Source: Panaeolus papilionaceus (Eukaryota; Basidiomycota; Agaricomycetes; Agaricales). Taken from it: a stretch of DNA of 64,000 bases. The position numbers were made by a program, and so were the translations under genes. Shown here one piece after another: positions 44,668 to 57,061 of the stretch; position 1 is the first letter of the stretch, and every line of letters begins with the position of its first letter. The stretch is from positions 186,001 to 250,000 of the forward strand of contig JADNRZ010000009.1 of assembly GCA_015501605.1 (NCBI GenBank), written 5' to 3'. The notes under the pieces were generated by a model. That model was not told where the DNA came from and made no database searches. It saw nothing but the letters and a program-made list of their open reading frames with translations.

Positions 44668-45749
44668 ATGTTGCTGGGACACGTATACCTGATGCTGACC
44701 ACCTTGGGTTGTCTTGTTATGCAGACACTTGGCTTGAGAAATATATCCTTTGACGACACTGAGAAGTCAGTCATCACATATTCATCCACCGGTCAGTGGG
44801 TTGGCGGAGAAGGAGGCAAAGGTCTGGGGACACATACATCTTCCCGAGAGTGGTTTGCATACGCGTTGTTCAACTTTACTGGTACGGGGATTCTGCTGTT
44901 TCTTTTCATCCCTCTTGTTCAAACCATCCTGCCGTTTAGGGGTTGCGGTTTATTACTGGGCACCATTGTTTGGTGACAATACGATCATTGATTTTTCCCT
45001 CGACGATGGACCATCGACAAGCGCGAGTTTAACGGATCCTGACGTGCCCAAGGGAGGATGGGTCATGACAAAGGAGTCAGCGGTGCGGAAAAGCTTCCTG
45101 AATCTTGAAAACAAGCCACACACCTTGAGGATTTCGATGGATGGGGCGAGGAGTACGGGTATTATCATCGATTACTTCGAGTGAGTCGCCAAGTTAGCTA
45201 AAATATACCCCCTACATGCATGTATTCATTCATCTATTCCGCACCTTTCACAGAGTTACAGTAGATGACGACACTCCGTCCCAATCACCGTCCGGAGGTT
45301 CGTCCACATCCCTTTCCTCGACGTCTAGAACCTCTTTTACATCACAACCCTCCAACTCGGCTAATGGAAACTTTGCGACACAAGATGTCGACCTGCAGAC
45401 AAAATATAGTAGCCTCAAAAAGTCCTACAACAATATCAAGACAGCACTTGCAGTAGTGGGGGCTTTGTTTGGAGTTTTTCTGTTCTGTACCCTTATGTTT
45501 TGGCGGGGAGGGATACGACTTGTTGGCAAGGGCAAAAAGGAACAAGACACGACCGTTGAAGCGGAGGTGGCGAAGGAGGAATCTGTTTCATCTTCAAAGG
45601 ACATAGAGAAGGGCTTAAGTCTTCAGCCAGGTTCGGATACTCTAGGGCAAAAGACTGATTCTGCTGCACTCAAGTCAATCATGAGCGACTCAGATGGTAC
45701 AGACGTAAACACTGCGTCTGTGCTGGATGGAAGTAATCGAGGAAGTTAA
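44668..45749 (+). CDS. Single-pass membrane protein family, member E (intact)
   Basis: Three exons with the same layout as C. The open frame reaches far upstream, but the ATG at 44668 gives a signal peptide (LLGHVYLMLTTLGCLVMQTL) directly before the conserved NISFDDTEKSVITYSSTGQW. Exon 1 ends near 44881 in ALFNFTG, exon 2 gives VAVYYWAPLFGDNTIIDFSL, a KSFLNLENKPHTLRISMDG stretch and IIIDYFE. Exon 3 has the VTVDDDTPSQSPSGGSS stalk, KYSSLKKSYNNIKTALAV, a membrane helix (GALFGVFLFCTLMFW) and an acidic tail with two serine-rich patches. Probable cell-surface protein with an extracellular beta-rich domain; ligand unknown. The downstream pair E and G duplicates D and F. Confidence 0.75.
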
Positions 45750-45933
45750 ATAAATCACACAATATGTATTAGTAATGTTGGAATGTTCGCCATATTTTAT
45801 TAAGTATCTGTAGTTAGATTTTCACGCTGTAACACATTCGTTTCTTGTGCCAGATCCCGAGTGTGTACTTATGTGTCGTTGACTGGGCCTACGATTGCAA
45901 TCCATTGACCTCCGCCGCCGCAACCCACCAAAC

Positions 45934-46684
45934 ATGGCTACAGCCTATTTAACGGTTGTCAAACTCTCTCTTCAACTCACTCTGACGATGCGCTTCTTGG
46001 CAACCTTCCTGGTTCCTCTTTTGGCCCTAGCCTCTTCCTATCCAGTAGTTCTTGCTAATGTATCGAGAAATATGACAGTGTCAGCGTTGGATCGCTCTAT
46101 ACTCTACACACCAGCGAAACACTGGGCCAAAACGGACAACTACATGTACGCAGTAGCTAATCAATCATTCGCGAAGTTTACATTCAGTGGTGAGTGCTTT
46201 AAGCAGTATACAGTTACCTTTTTATTTTTATCTGAGCGCGTAAATATGCACTCTTTGGAGGTATTGCTTTCTACTACTACGATGCTGGCATTCCGCCCCA
46301 CCATGATGGCAGCGTCTACAAGTTCTCCCTGGACAATGGTGCCGAGTCGGTACACACTTGGAAATATAGCAACCCTTCAGACAGCGGAGATATCCAATCC
46401 AGAGAGTCTACGCTTATACAGGCATACACTGGACTTTAAAATACTCGGCATACCGTCGACGTTGTTTTGGCGGAGACGCACCTGGTGCATTTCCGCAAGA
46501 TCAGTACCTAATCGATGAATATAACTGGATTTCAAAGCGATGCAATGATTTTAGGATAGCGCTTGGAGTTGTGGGAAGTTTATTTGGTCTCCTAATTATC
46601 TATACATTGACCATGTGTCGGGCGCCTGCAAAACCTCAGCCCCAACCACCAGTACCCGAGGCAATGCAGAGTGGCAAGGATTGA
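45934..46684 (+). pseudogene. Membrane protein family, divergent member G (degenerate)
   Basis: Exon 1 (45934 to about 46192) has a signal peptide from the inner Met at 45988 (RFLATFLVPLLALASSYP) and VSRNMTVSALDRSILYTPAK HWAKTD. After a normal GTGAGT intron, exon 2 gives GIAFYYYDAGIPPHHDGSVY and KFSLDNGAESVHTWKY, then a TAA at about 46437 where the ectodomain should continue (NTRHTVDVVLAETH follows in frame). The membrane part (RIALGVVGSLFGLLIIYTLT and MCRAPAKPQPQPP) is in another frame and ends at 46684. The stalk is missing. One stop plus one shift make it a probable pseudogene, younger than its twin F. Confidence 0.55.
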
Positions 46685-46976
46685 GATGCTTGCTAGTGGA
46701 GCAGTAATTCAATTGTAATCGATAAATAAATAATTCTAAAATATTCTCTATATGCCCAACATCCCTTGCATCACTTTTAGAAATAATACAGGTTTGCGAC
46801 TGAAAGTACTTGTTACCTACAGCAAGCAGACGAGGAAAGACAGGGGCTCTTTATGAGCCAGTCAGTCACTTTCGCGTTACGTCACAAATATGCGTGTTTG
46901 CGAGTCATGACGCTCGCGTTGTTCCACCAGGACCACCACAACCCTCTCGTCTCTCCCTTCTACCAGCTTCATCGCC

Positions 46977-48702
46977 ATGGGTATCAAAGGTCTTACACCC
47001 CTTCTTAACGAGCATGCTCCAAATTCTATCAAGGAGCATGATATTAAAACCCTCTTTGGGCGCAAAGTCGCCATCGACGCCTCCATGTCAATCTACCAAT
47101 TTCTCATTGCAGTCCGTCAACGCGATGGAGAGACCCTGATGAACGACGCTGGAGAGACTACAAGCCATTTGATTGGCTTCTTCTATAGGACAATTAGGAT
47201 CGTAGAAAACGGCATTAAACCCGCATATGTCTTCGATGGAAAGCCGCCTGAGATGAAGAAGGGAGTGGTGAGTGCCATTTAGTCTCCGCCTACGGTTGCA
47301 TGTGTTGAGAGCATTTTTAGCTTGCTAAGCGGTTTGAGAGGAGAGAAGAAGCCAAGGAGGAGGGTGAAGAGGCAAAAGAAACGGGAACAGCTCAGGATTT
47401 GGACCGCTTTTCCCGGAGAACGGTCAAGGTTACCAGGGAGCACAATGAGGAATGCAGACGCCTTTTGAAGCTCATGGGTATCCCAGTCGTGGTTGTAAGT
47501 ACCAATCTGCTTCTTATATATCTTGGTTATCTAAGCAAATGTATAGGCACCTTCAGAGGCTGAGGCTCAGTGTGCAGAATTGGCGCGTGGAGGCAAGGTT
47601 CGTCCAGTTTCACATATTAAAGTGTTGTATACCCACCCGCTTGAAACAGGTGTATGCAGCTGGCTCAGAGGATATGGACACTCTCACCTTTAAAGCGCCA
47701 ATCCTTTTCCGTCATCTTACTTTTTCCGAAGCTAAGAAGGCACCGATCAGCGAGATTAACCTTCAGGCCGCACTCGACGGTTTGGACATGAACATGGAGC
47801 AGGTGGGTGTTGCTTGTATTGCCATTTTTTCGTCCCAAATTCATTCAACTTCATTTTTCCAGTTTGTGGAGCTATGTATCTTGCTTGGTTGCGATTACCT
47901 TGAACCAATTAGGGGTGTTGGTCCTAAGTCTGCTCTGAAACTTATCAAGGAACTCGGCAGTCTGAAAGCTGTCGTTGCGCACCTACGCGAAAAGTAAGTC
48001 TCTCAAATACATTCATCGATCAGAGACTAACTGCCTTGTATAGGTCGGAAAGCAAGAAGGCTGCTGCTGCCGTAGATTCTGATGGTGAATCAGAAGTCGA
48101 CGAGCCCGCTCCCACCTCAGACGTTGAGATGCCAGACGACGATGATGAGGAAGAAAAACCCAAAAAAGCCAAAGCTACCAAGGCAAAAGGCAAGAAGAAG
48201 GGCAAAGGAGGAATTCAAATGCCTGAGGAGTGGCCATGGGAAGATGCGAAGAAGATTTTCATGAATCCCGACGTGACGCCAGCAGACGAGATTGAGGTCG
48301 ATTTTTTTTCTTTGTTCCACTCAATTTTTTAAAGAGCTTACATTGTGCATTTCGTAGCTCGAGTGGAAGAACCCTGATGTCGAAGGTCTTGTCCAATTCC
48401 TGGTTGGCGAGAAAGGCTTCAGCGAAGAGCGCGTCCGTAAAGGGGCAGAAAAGCTGACAAAGTTCCTTAATACCAAGCAACAGGGCAGACTGGATGGATT
48501 CTTTACTGCAAAGCCTAAGGACAAGGCTCCAGCTGGGAAGGATGCAAAGGGCAAGGCGGATTCCAAGGCCAAAGGGACTAAACGCAAGGTCAGTTCGTTA
48601 TACCATCCCTTGTTGAATTTGTTGTTCTGACATGTTCTCTTCCTCGAAAAATAGGGTGACGATAAAGCAGAGTCGTCGAACAAAAAGGGACGTAAGAAAT
48701 AA
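46977..48702 (+). CDS. FEN1: Flap endonuclease 1 (FEN1/RAD27)
   Basis: A structure-specific nuclease that removes 5' flaps during Okazaki-fragment maturation and base-excision repair in the nucleus. It starts [18 protein letters not shown], the invariant N-terminus whose Gly2 lies in the active site. Metal-ligand motifs are visible: [48 protein letters not shown] and [19 protein letters not shown] (helix-hairpin-helix). Near the C-terminus QGRLDGFF is a PCNA-interacting box, followed by a Lys-rich tail. About six to seven short introns are spliced in frame. Unusual is an acidic-then-basic insertion of about 60 residues after [11 protein letters not shown] ([22 protein letters not shown]), which lengthens the protein to about 450 residues. 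Identification is secure. Confidence 0.95.
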
Positions 48703-48875
48703 ACTTTCTTCCCCACCCCGAGTCACTCGATTTGTTTCTTGATACCCAGCAGCGCACCTTGTCGTCTTTTTGTTTTCATTTTGTCAATGTAACAAAATCT
48801 GTATGTAGCTTATTATTAATTCGTATCTAGCCTGCACTCTTGTGAAGTTGGGTCTGACACCCATTTTTAACGGTT

Positions 48876-50128
48876 TCATCCCAAATAATCCACGTCCACC
48901 CAGCTAGCCCAATCACTCCCTACAGCACTCGCAATTCCAAATTGACTGGCCTGTGTTGCATTCAGACTTGCAACCCAGCTGGGACGAGACACCACCTCGG
49001 GGGTCAAGATGGTAGTGTTGAAGTCCGTCATGAATACATTGTCAGTCCGTTCATCCCCTGGATTCCAGATTGACCAGATTGTTTGGTTGATTGGAGCGAC
49101 GATTTGAGTATTCTTAAAGATAACCTTTGCAAAATCTAGTTGCCATGTGTCGAGCGCATGAACCATCCAAGAGTAAAAATTACTTACTGCCCCATGGTCG
49201 ACCAAGGAAGAATTTGTTTGCTGAGTTTGCGACGACGTCGGATGTGAAGACAATTGTAGAGTCTTCCAGGACATCTGTATAGATGTCAGGACAGGCTCAC
49301 GTACACCATGTGTATTTGACTCACAGCTCCCACTATCATTGCTCAATCTTCCGCTAGCAGTGACATATCCAGGACCTTTGACAGCGATCGTGTTACCCCC
49401 AAAGTAGGCGCTACCCAGACGCCCAAAGATGAAATCAACTGCACCCTGCGCCCCGTAAATGTTTATGTTGTAAGTTTCACTCAGTCTACGTTTGATAGGC
49501 GACCCACCTCAATGTAACCTTTCAGATAGACCTGCGTTCCCTGATTTGCAAGCAACGTATCCTGATAGCCGAAGAAACCACACGCATAAAGACCAACTCT
49601 ACTCCCATACTGGCTTATTGCAATAGCTTGGGTTCCTGGCCCGAATGTGTTCTTCACGTTGATATTATACATTTGGAAATCGTCTTTGTGGATCCGCAGT
49701 GTACCGCTCAGGTCATTCGATCCAGCAACGCTCGCTGGGACGCCTCTTTGGATGGTTACAGTGTTGGAAGCGTAGCTTGTGGTGTCTGTTGTGAAGCCGT
49801 ACATCTACATCATCGTTCATGCGCACCCTATCGTAATCATGCCAGTGAAACTCACACTAAGTGGCCCAAGGCGCGTTATATTCACCTGCTCGTTGTATGT
49901 GCCAGGGTAGATAAAAATGCTCTGTGAGGTATTGTCATTTGGAAGCGCGGATACCGCATTCATGATTGTGGAGAACATCCCGGATGACGGGGAGGCGCCT
50001 GCCATGACAAGGAGTGCACCGTCGGGGGGGCATATCCGTTGTTTGGCCTGGGTGAGTAGCGGGAGTGTCCAGGCGCAAAGTAGAAAAATGGAGGATATAG
50101 TAAACAGCATAACGCGAACAGCAACCAA
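48876..50128 (-). CDS. Secreted pectinesterase (carbohydrate esterase family 8)
   Basis: Removes methyl esters from plant pectin outside the cell. Signal peptide LFTISSIFLLCAWTLPLLTQ; the start is 50128 (adding VAVRV) or the inner ATG at 50110. Family motifs appear in order: YPGTYNEQV (GxYxE), GPGTQAIAI (QAxA, with a catalytic-site Gln), GYQDTLL (QDT, general acid Asp), GAVDFIFG (nucleophile Asp) spanning an intron, and LGRPWG also ending at an intron. The last exon (about 49136-48876) ends WASWVDVDYLG. Four or five short introns keep the frame when the motifs are respected. All catalytic residues I could check are present. Length about 330 residues, normal for the fungal family. Confidence 0.88.
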
Positions 50129-52223
50129 GTGGGACTAGTTGCCCCAGCTGCCCTAATGTTTAAATACCAGAGAGAACGATTGGCGTTGCGAAGTTAGCTT
50201 CTTCGAAGTTCGAACTCTATCCCGCCAGCGCGTAGACTCTGCTGTTTGAAGTCTAATGATGATCACAAGGCCTCTCAGATTTGCTTTATTTACGGACCGT
50301 GTAGAAAGCGGCCCGAGAACAGTTCATGGTCATCGGCAACAGTGAGGTGTTCCTTGAGTTAGGCGAAGTCATAATATATTTTTATAGATGCAGGAGGTTG
50401 GATGCTGACAGAAAAGAGGAGTGCTTTTTGAGTGGAATAAGACGTTTTAAATGTTGCAAGCCACAGGAATTCGAAGCCAGGACAAGATTCAAGACCCTGA
50501 GATCACGTCAAAAGTTGTGGGGACAATATGTGACTGAAGGTTTGCGTACACCACAGCGGTTAAAAAGAGAAGCCTGCTAAACAAGGGAAAGCCTGACAAA
50601 TATGCAGAGGGCCGTTACCTGCCATTACCGTTGGTTGATCATGGGCGAGAAGAGAGGAGATGAAGATCGGAGGATGGTGAATTCCAGCATTCCAGTCGGA
50701 GACATATTCACTTCAAGCTCCGATCAAACTTCCATCACGACCATCATCGAGCCATGGAGTCCTTAGCAATTTCAAGATTCCACTAAAAACATAAAGTTTT
50801 ATCACGATACGCGACAAAGCAACTCCTGTTGTGTTTCCATGCATGTCCAGGTAGTAAAACTTACCAGTCAGATTTCCTACCCTCCGTGTTGTCTGACATC
50901 ATGATGCTTTATATCCTGTAAGACGTCGAACATAATTTCAGCACAACGATGATATGAGCTCAGAGGTATATATGCACACCATTTAATCAACTTAATGTAG
51001 GTTTCTTCTCCCCCGGGCCCACATGCTCAGATCGCAGCCGCATGTTATAATTATTTAGTTTATAGTCTTGGCGTCTGGCGCTTAATCGACGGACACACCT
51101 GTCAATTAGGGTGTTTTGCGAGAGCTGAAGGTCATACATTGCCGACACCAAAAGAGGGATATTTTCTGCCGTGTCGAGATATATTTCGTTTCGAAGGGTG
51201 CCCAGATTAACGCCCACCGAATCCCGCCTATGGAAAATGGCGAGCGAACGCCGCCTGCTGTGGGTTTAAATTCATCTGGTGGGAAGGAGTGATGCCACGA
51301 AACGGCGGCGGCGGCGGTGTAACCTCACGACTTGCACCCCGAAATTCAGCACTCAGCACGCTTGCGGCCTCTCGGTCCCGTCAAACGCTCCCTAACTGTG
51401 GGCGGATTGAGTGCTTTTCCAAAGCTCACTCGTAATGTACACAATTCGCGCTGTTATATTCAGCGACGCAGTGTACCAGAGCAATATTTTAGTCATGTCT
51501 TGACGTGAGCGAACCTGTGTCTGTCCAAGATACTCAAGACTCAAGAGCCCAAAAGGGCAAACGCCGGAATGCCTCTTGCTTAGTAATCACCACCACATGG
51601 CTTTTGCCCACAGCTCCTTTCAGCTGCTTCCTCCATGTGCTTCTCAATACCTGGCAACGACGCGATGCCTCGTACCTGACAAAAATCTCTATCAGATCAT
51701 GCCACTATGTAACGTCAGTACATATTCAGCTGCTCAAGCGAATGTATTCTGAATTGCGCATTCAACAGTAGAGACATCGACGGATTTCCTGACCCTGCCC
51801 GGATATTAGAGTGCCCGGATGGGAAGTTATGGAGCCAAAGACATAAATCCCATCTGAATTCTTCTTTTTCCTTTGAATGAGTACACGGCAATGTGGTGTG
51901 CTCGGCATCAGTCCATAGCAATGAACACTTCATTGGGGTTCAAACTTCAAAAGGCACTCATATCAGGATTTGGATATGCTTATGAAGCCTCTAAATGGAA
52001 TTTTTTGCCGGGTGCCGATTTACGCGACCGCCGACAACGCATTGCAAATTTTTCATGCCATAGACGCATTTTTTTGTCTGTAACTACAAGATCTTCCGTT
52101 GCGGAATATGTATAATACACTTAGATACAGCATTCTCCGAGTCCACCTTTTTCCCTCTTACTTCGCTTTCCTTCCCATTTAATTGCTGCGTCGCGCCCGC
52201 CACACGCGTCAGCCCCATCAACC
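50129..52223. other. Intergenic region, no gene seen
   Basis: About 2.1 kb between the pectinesterase (transcribed leftwards) and the first DUF6534-type gene. I saw no family resemblance in any open frame, no inverted ends and no long direct repeat. A short GGC run lies at about 51303-51318. Both neighbouring promoters should be here. Confidence 0.35.
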
Positions 52224-54382
52224 ATGCCTCTTTCAATCCCAGATACCCTTGGAGCAGCTTCGATAGGGTTTAGTGCATCATGCGTGGTTTTTGGAGTTTT
52301 GACGATGCAGGCGTTCACGTATTATCAGCGGTACCCGGAGGATAAATGGCCCTATAAAGTATTGGTGAGTGGGCCGAAGGAACCCGCCCCGCCCGCTGGC
52401 TGCTCATCCTTGAACAGGTCGCAGTGCTTTGGTATAACTCACTTCCTTATACGGCGATTTTATTGAATTTTCTGAATATGAGTATTAAGGGCGCTAGAAC
52501 TCCTCGACCAGATATTCATCGGTTATTCTGTCTATTATTATACAGTCACGTATGGCGATTTAATGGCTTAGATGAGCGAAGGGCTGATGAGCGTTTGATT
52601 CAGACACTATGGTGATGTCCAGACGTTCTTGATGGACGATGTTATCTGGTGGGTGTTAGTTAACCTGAGAAAGATCGCCTAATGCTAATCGTTTGACAGG
52701 ACTTTGATTGTGCGTTTACGCTCTTTGATCTGTATGCTGTGAGATTGATTGATGAACCGTGCAATCAGCTTCAAGTGGTGCTAGCAGTGAGTTTGTTCGT
52801 TTGTCCGATGCTGGATTCCACTAAAATGCGATTCTAGTGTCTAGTTGGAACACTCGTTAAAATGTATGTTGCACTTTCAATGCTATCGATTGATTATATC
52901 TTGATCGCAATCGTAGTTGTTTTACACTGCGGGTTTGGATGTGTGCGTGTTCAATTATATAGTCACGATCAAGGCGGCTATTCACCCCTAATTCAGTCAG
53001 CAAACGCAATATTTACATCACCGGTTTTATCGTAAGTTGCATCATAAACTCTGCCAATGAATGCCTCTGACCTGACCGTGACAAAACGCAGGTTCTGTTA
53101 ATCTTGGGCCAGCTCGGTGGGTTATCAACGTTGGATCGTTGATTTCCTATACTTATTCTCGTTGTTATGGATGGATATTCCAGGCGTTGCTGTTTGTACG
53201 TGATACAGTTCCCTCCCCCGACGAGCTACCGCCTGATCATCGCTCCCCTTTCTAGTATATTCAATTCGAAGGTACACATCAGCTGATCTTCCTCGGAATA
53301 AATGCAGATTCTGACTATGCGCTTTGTTCAGCTTCCAACTGAACAAATTAGTCTTGGCAAGTCAGCTAAGAGTACGTCCCGTTGTTAGAGATTTTGCTGT
53401 TCGACTCTTCATAGTTTTGCTTCGATAGCTTGTGGCGAGTTTAGCACTGGGTACTGGCTTGGTAACGGATTTCGCTATTGCCGCCGCGCTATGCTATTTC
53501 CTGAGGAACCTGCGTACCGGCTATCGAAAGTGAGCGCACCAGACTCTCATTCTCATTGCCAGCTTTTGACCTCCCTCGTTTAGATCCGATACTTTGGTTA
53601 ATACTCTCACTATCTATGCGGTCAATACTGGTGCATTAACAGGGTAAGTCACTTTCAGCGCTTGAGTGCCCCCGACCGTTGGATTCACCCTATCTGTGCA
53701 GTGCTTTGAGTCTATTAACGTTGATTCTGGTGGGCTAATCAAGTCTTTTCAGTCTCCATTACAAGTCTAACAATTTATAGTATAATGCTCGGCCGGAAAC
53801 ATTTTTCTGGATGGCTTCATATTTCTCACTCGGAAAACGTGGGATCGACGCTCTACGTTCAATTTTAAAGATAGCTGACCAAAAATACACAGTTTATGCA
53901 ATCTCGTTCATTTGTACCCTGAATACCCGGAAGGTTATTCGGGGTCGTGGAACAGATCGTGAAGGCAGCAGTGGGGCCAGCAGTGGCAATGCTCGCAATA
54001 ACAACACGTTTTTGCTGGTGACGCCCACTGGAAATAGCCGTATCCTAAGAACAGATCGTCCTAGTCCCCCTGATCACAACAAGGTACTTTTAGTTTCCCT
54101 GGCTTCATACAAATTTGACTCAAACGATGTACACAGAGCGTGGAAATTGGTGTGCACCAAGAGGTGTCGGTGATCATGGATCTAGAAAGTGGAGGAGACT
54201 CACCACCATCTGTAAGTTGCAGGCTTGCCTCGTTGTTTTTGTGGTCGCTCGCTGATGATGGTCTCGCTAGCCATACAAAACTAAGCATCGAGGGCTTTAA
54301 TATGTCACTGTCGCAAGTGCCTGTCTTACTGTATCATAACTGTAATTTTACCCTCCACCGTCACACCGGTACCACTCTGTGA
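52224..54382 (+). CDS. DUF6534-type multi-pass membrane protein, copy 1 (one exon unresolved)
   Basis: Starts MPLSIPDTLGAASIGFSASC and continues with the first membrane helix and the family motif AFTYYQRYPEDKWPYKVL. Later exons match the neighbour: TFLMDDVIW, a 10-base exon TLI, LQVVLA, SKRNIYITGFI then LLILGQLGG, VASLALGTGLVTDFAIAAAL then CYFLRNLRTGYR, SDTLVNTLTIYAVNTGALTG, and TLNTRKVIRGRGTDREG. The cytoplasmic tail is polar (SSGASSGNARNNN). The exon expected near 52430-52600, for the third membrane helix (LMYYYSIV in copy 2), could not be found in a clean frame, so the gene may be damaged. The end is uncertain: the frame runs to 54382, but a GTAAGT at 54212 could start another intron. Seven-helix topology is inferred; function unknown. 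Confidence 0.55.
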
Positions 54383-54921
54383 GCTCCGTTCTCCACATTT
54401 GCTTCCCTCTCAAATTGTTCACATGGTTTTAGTGAATCCGAACGGTACATTCTCTCGTTGTAGCAATGTTTTCCTTTGACTCTTTTATTACATACTTATT
54501 ATAATGAGATACCTGGGTATGTTATGTGCAGCAATATTTAATGTGTTACCTAGCGAAGAGCTGTTGTTGAGGCTTCTTGACTCGATGATTTGCCGAAATT
54601 CTGCTTAACTCCACAGTTAAGAATGTAGATCTTGAATCCTAAAAAGGAAAGTTTTTTTGATGAGATTGATCTTTGAAGCATGCGGGGTCATGTTGCCACC
54701 GCACGATCATTGCGGACGTCCTGGGAGTTGCCTTCGCCTTAAACTTCCCCTTAAACAACACCCGATATTCCTTAAGAAATGCTTCGAATTATTATAGGTA
54801 ACCGGCACAAATACAAAGATCAGCACGAGAGCGAGTTGCTTAGCTTTTTGCTTTGCTTTTCCAACTCCCACATTCCTTTACAGCGTCTATCGTTTGAAAC
54901 CTCAGACGTTCATTCGTTTTG
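54383..54921. other. Intergenic region between the two DUF6534-type genes
   Basis: About 540 bases holding the 3' end of copy 1 and the promoter of copy 2. The last 90 bases before the ATG are pyrimidine-rich. No gene or repeat recognised. Confidence 0.35.
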
Positions 54922-57061
54922 ATGTCTTCACCAATATCGCGAGGACTGGACATCCACACGTCCTTGGGAGCCGTGTTCATAGGCTTTGCTATCGCGTGTG
55001 GAGTCTTTGGTATCCTCCTTTCTCAGATGTTCAATTACTTTCGAAACTATCCTGGGGATAGGACGCTTTTCAAGTGTCTGGTGCGTGCTCTGAGCGTTGG
55101 ATTGCGGGGCTTTCAGCTGCTAATAGGTCATTTCGCTTACAGGTGGCCCTTATTCTGTGAGTGAGGGATATATGGTGTTTGAAATTTCGCTTCCTAACAC
55201 GAGATGGTTCACTTAGCATATTGGAGACGGCAGACCAGTTCTTCATTGGGCACCTCATGTACTACTACAGCATTGTGAACTACGCGAATCCAAGAGTATT
55301 AATTGAAGCTAAGACGACCTGGTAAGTGCACTATATCTCGCCATTCGCCTCTTAATTGGACTCATACCACTCCTTTAGGTCTTTCATCGTGAGTACTCGC
55401 CAATATTCCAGAGCGATGCGTCTCTGACGTGCAATTCAAACCCTCGCCCAGCTTCAACTAACATTCGGAGTGAGTCTAATCATCTGGTATCATGTGGGTC
55501 AGAGTGCTGATTGCCTCGAAAAAAGTCTATTGTGGGGACAATCGTTAAGATGTGAGCTATTCATTCCCTTTCCTCCAGGTTTCAAGACACTGATTTTAAC
55601 ACCCAGATACCTCGCATTCAGAGTCTGGCGCTGTGAGTGCTTTTTTCTGTTTGTTCCCTATGGAACAGTCTAAACCAGTTTTGCATATTCTTAGTCAGTG
55701 AAAGAAATTGGTTTATTACTGGCCTCATCGTAAGCGTTGTTCCCTCCAATTCGAGTTTTGATCCATAATTCGTCTCCCCCCGATCAGCTTCTTCTCTCCT
55801 TCGGTCAGCTCGGTAAGTCCTTCATCGCCCTTGACCGAGATCTTGTAACCCTCCTTTTCTCATGGCAAAATTTTTCTTTTACATCAGGTCTCGCCCTAGG
55901 TATGATCCTAAATTTATCCCAATATCCAATCACTGATTCTGACCCCGCTTTTCTACCGTCCTTTACCTAATAGTGTTCGCCGCCAAAGCGTATGTCTTTT
56001 TAATCCATTGCATCCTTTGGCGTTTCCATGCTAACAACACAATCTTCGGCGCTCTAGTTTCGCTCTACCAAGTGTATTTGCCGTACATCAGCTTCAAGTA
56101 CGCCTTTTCTCCGCGAATAGTGACAAAAGAAGTCAGCTTACAAGAATGATCGCATTTAGACACTGGGGACCATTTCGCTCGCCACAGGTGTCGCTACGGA
56201 TTTTGTCACCGCTGTCGCACTATGCTACTTCCTCAACCGCCTAAGAACAGGATTAAAGACGTGCGTATCTGCCACGTTTGGAGCTTGCTATATTTCAATG
56301 AGCTTAATGAATTTTGTTTTTAGCTCGGATAATCTTGTCAACAGCTTGTGCCGATATGCCATCAACACGGGCGTATTGACTAGGTGTGTAAACTTGAAGA
56401 CATTTTGACATCCGTTGAACGCGTGAACTGACTTGTTCAATTATAGTGGTGTCAGCTTGACGGTTCTGATTCTGGTGTGCAACCCATCAGGTTCTGATCG
56501 CAGTGAAATATCTTTACTGAATTTTATCATCAATAGTACAATGTTATGCCCACAAGTAACTTGTACTTCATCGCAACCTATTTTACGTTGAGCAAACGTA
56601 GGTCGCTTTGATGATCACAGTAGAAGTGGAGTAACTCATCTATTTTGACAGTCTACGCTATTTCTTTCATGGCTACGTACGGCGAAATCCATCGACTACT
56701 TCATCGGTATCTAACATATCTTTTACAGCCTCAACACGCGCAGATCTATTCGTGGCCGTGGTACAGATGAACAAGGAGAGGTCAGCAACAACACCAATAT
56801 GTTCCACCTAGGGACCCGCATGCCCAGCATGGGTCCTAACGACCTGAATGGATGGGATAAGGTGAGTGATCTGCATTGGGTATTACAACCCCGCCTTTTC
56901 TCATCGCTACCTCAAAACAGGTCGACCCACCTGTACAACTGCAGGAACAATATTACCAGCAACAACTGCAATATTACGGTCCACAGACCACATCTGATCA
57001 TGAACCTTCCTATTCATCGTACTGTCATTCACCACCAAGTCGTAAAATTTACCCGTTGTAA
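54922..57061 (+). CDS. DUF6534-type multi-pass membrane protein, copy 2
   Basis: An exceptionally intron-dense gene (about 15 introns). It starts at the ATG at 54922 with SSPISRGLDIHTSLGAVFIG and a first membrane helix (FAIACGVFGILLSQMF), then NYFRNYPGDRTLFKCL. Next are ILETADQFFIGHLMYYYSIV NYANP, SFI (10-base exon 55379-55388), LQLTFG (18-base exon 55452-55469), YLAFRVWRLS, ERNWFITGLI, and TLGTISLATGVATDFVTAVA LCYFLNRLRTG. The family tail SDNLVNSLCRYAINTGVLTS and TLNTRRSIRGRGTDEQG precedes a Gln/Tyr/Ser-rich cytoplasmic end (QEQYYQQQLQYY). Such proteins are widespread in basidiomycetes and have no established biochemical role. A tandem duplicate of the preceding gene, apparently intact. Confidence 0.75.
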
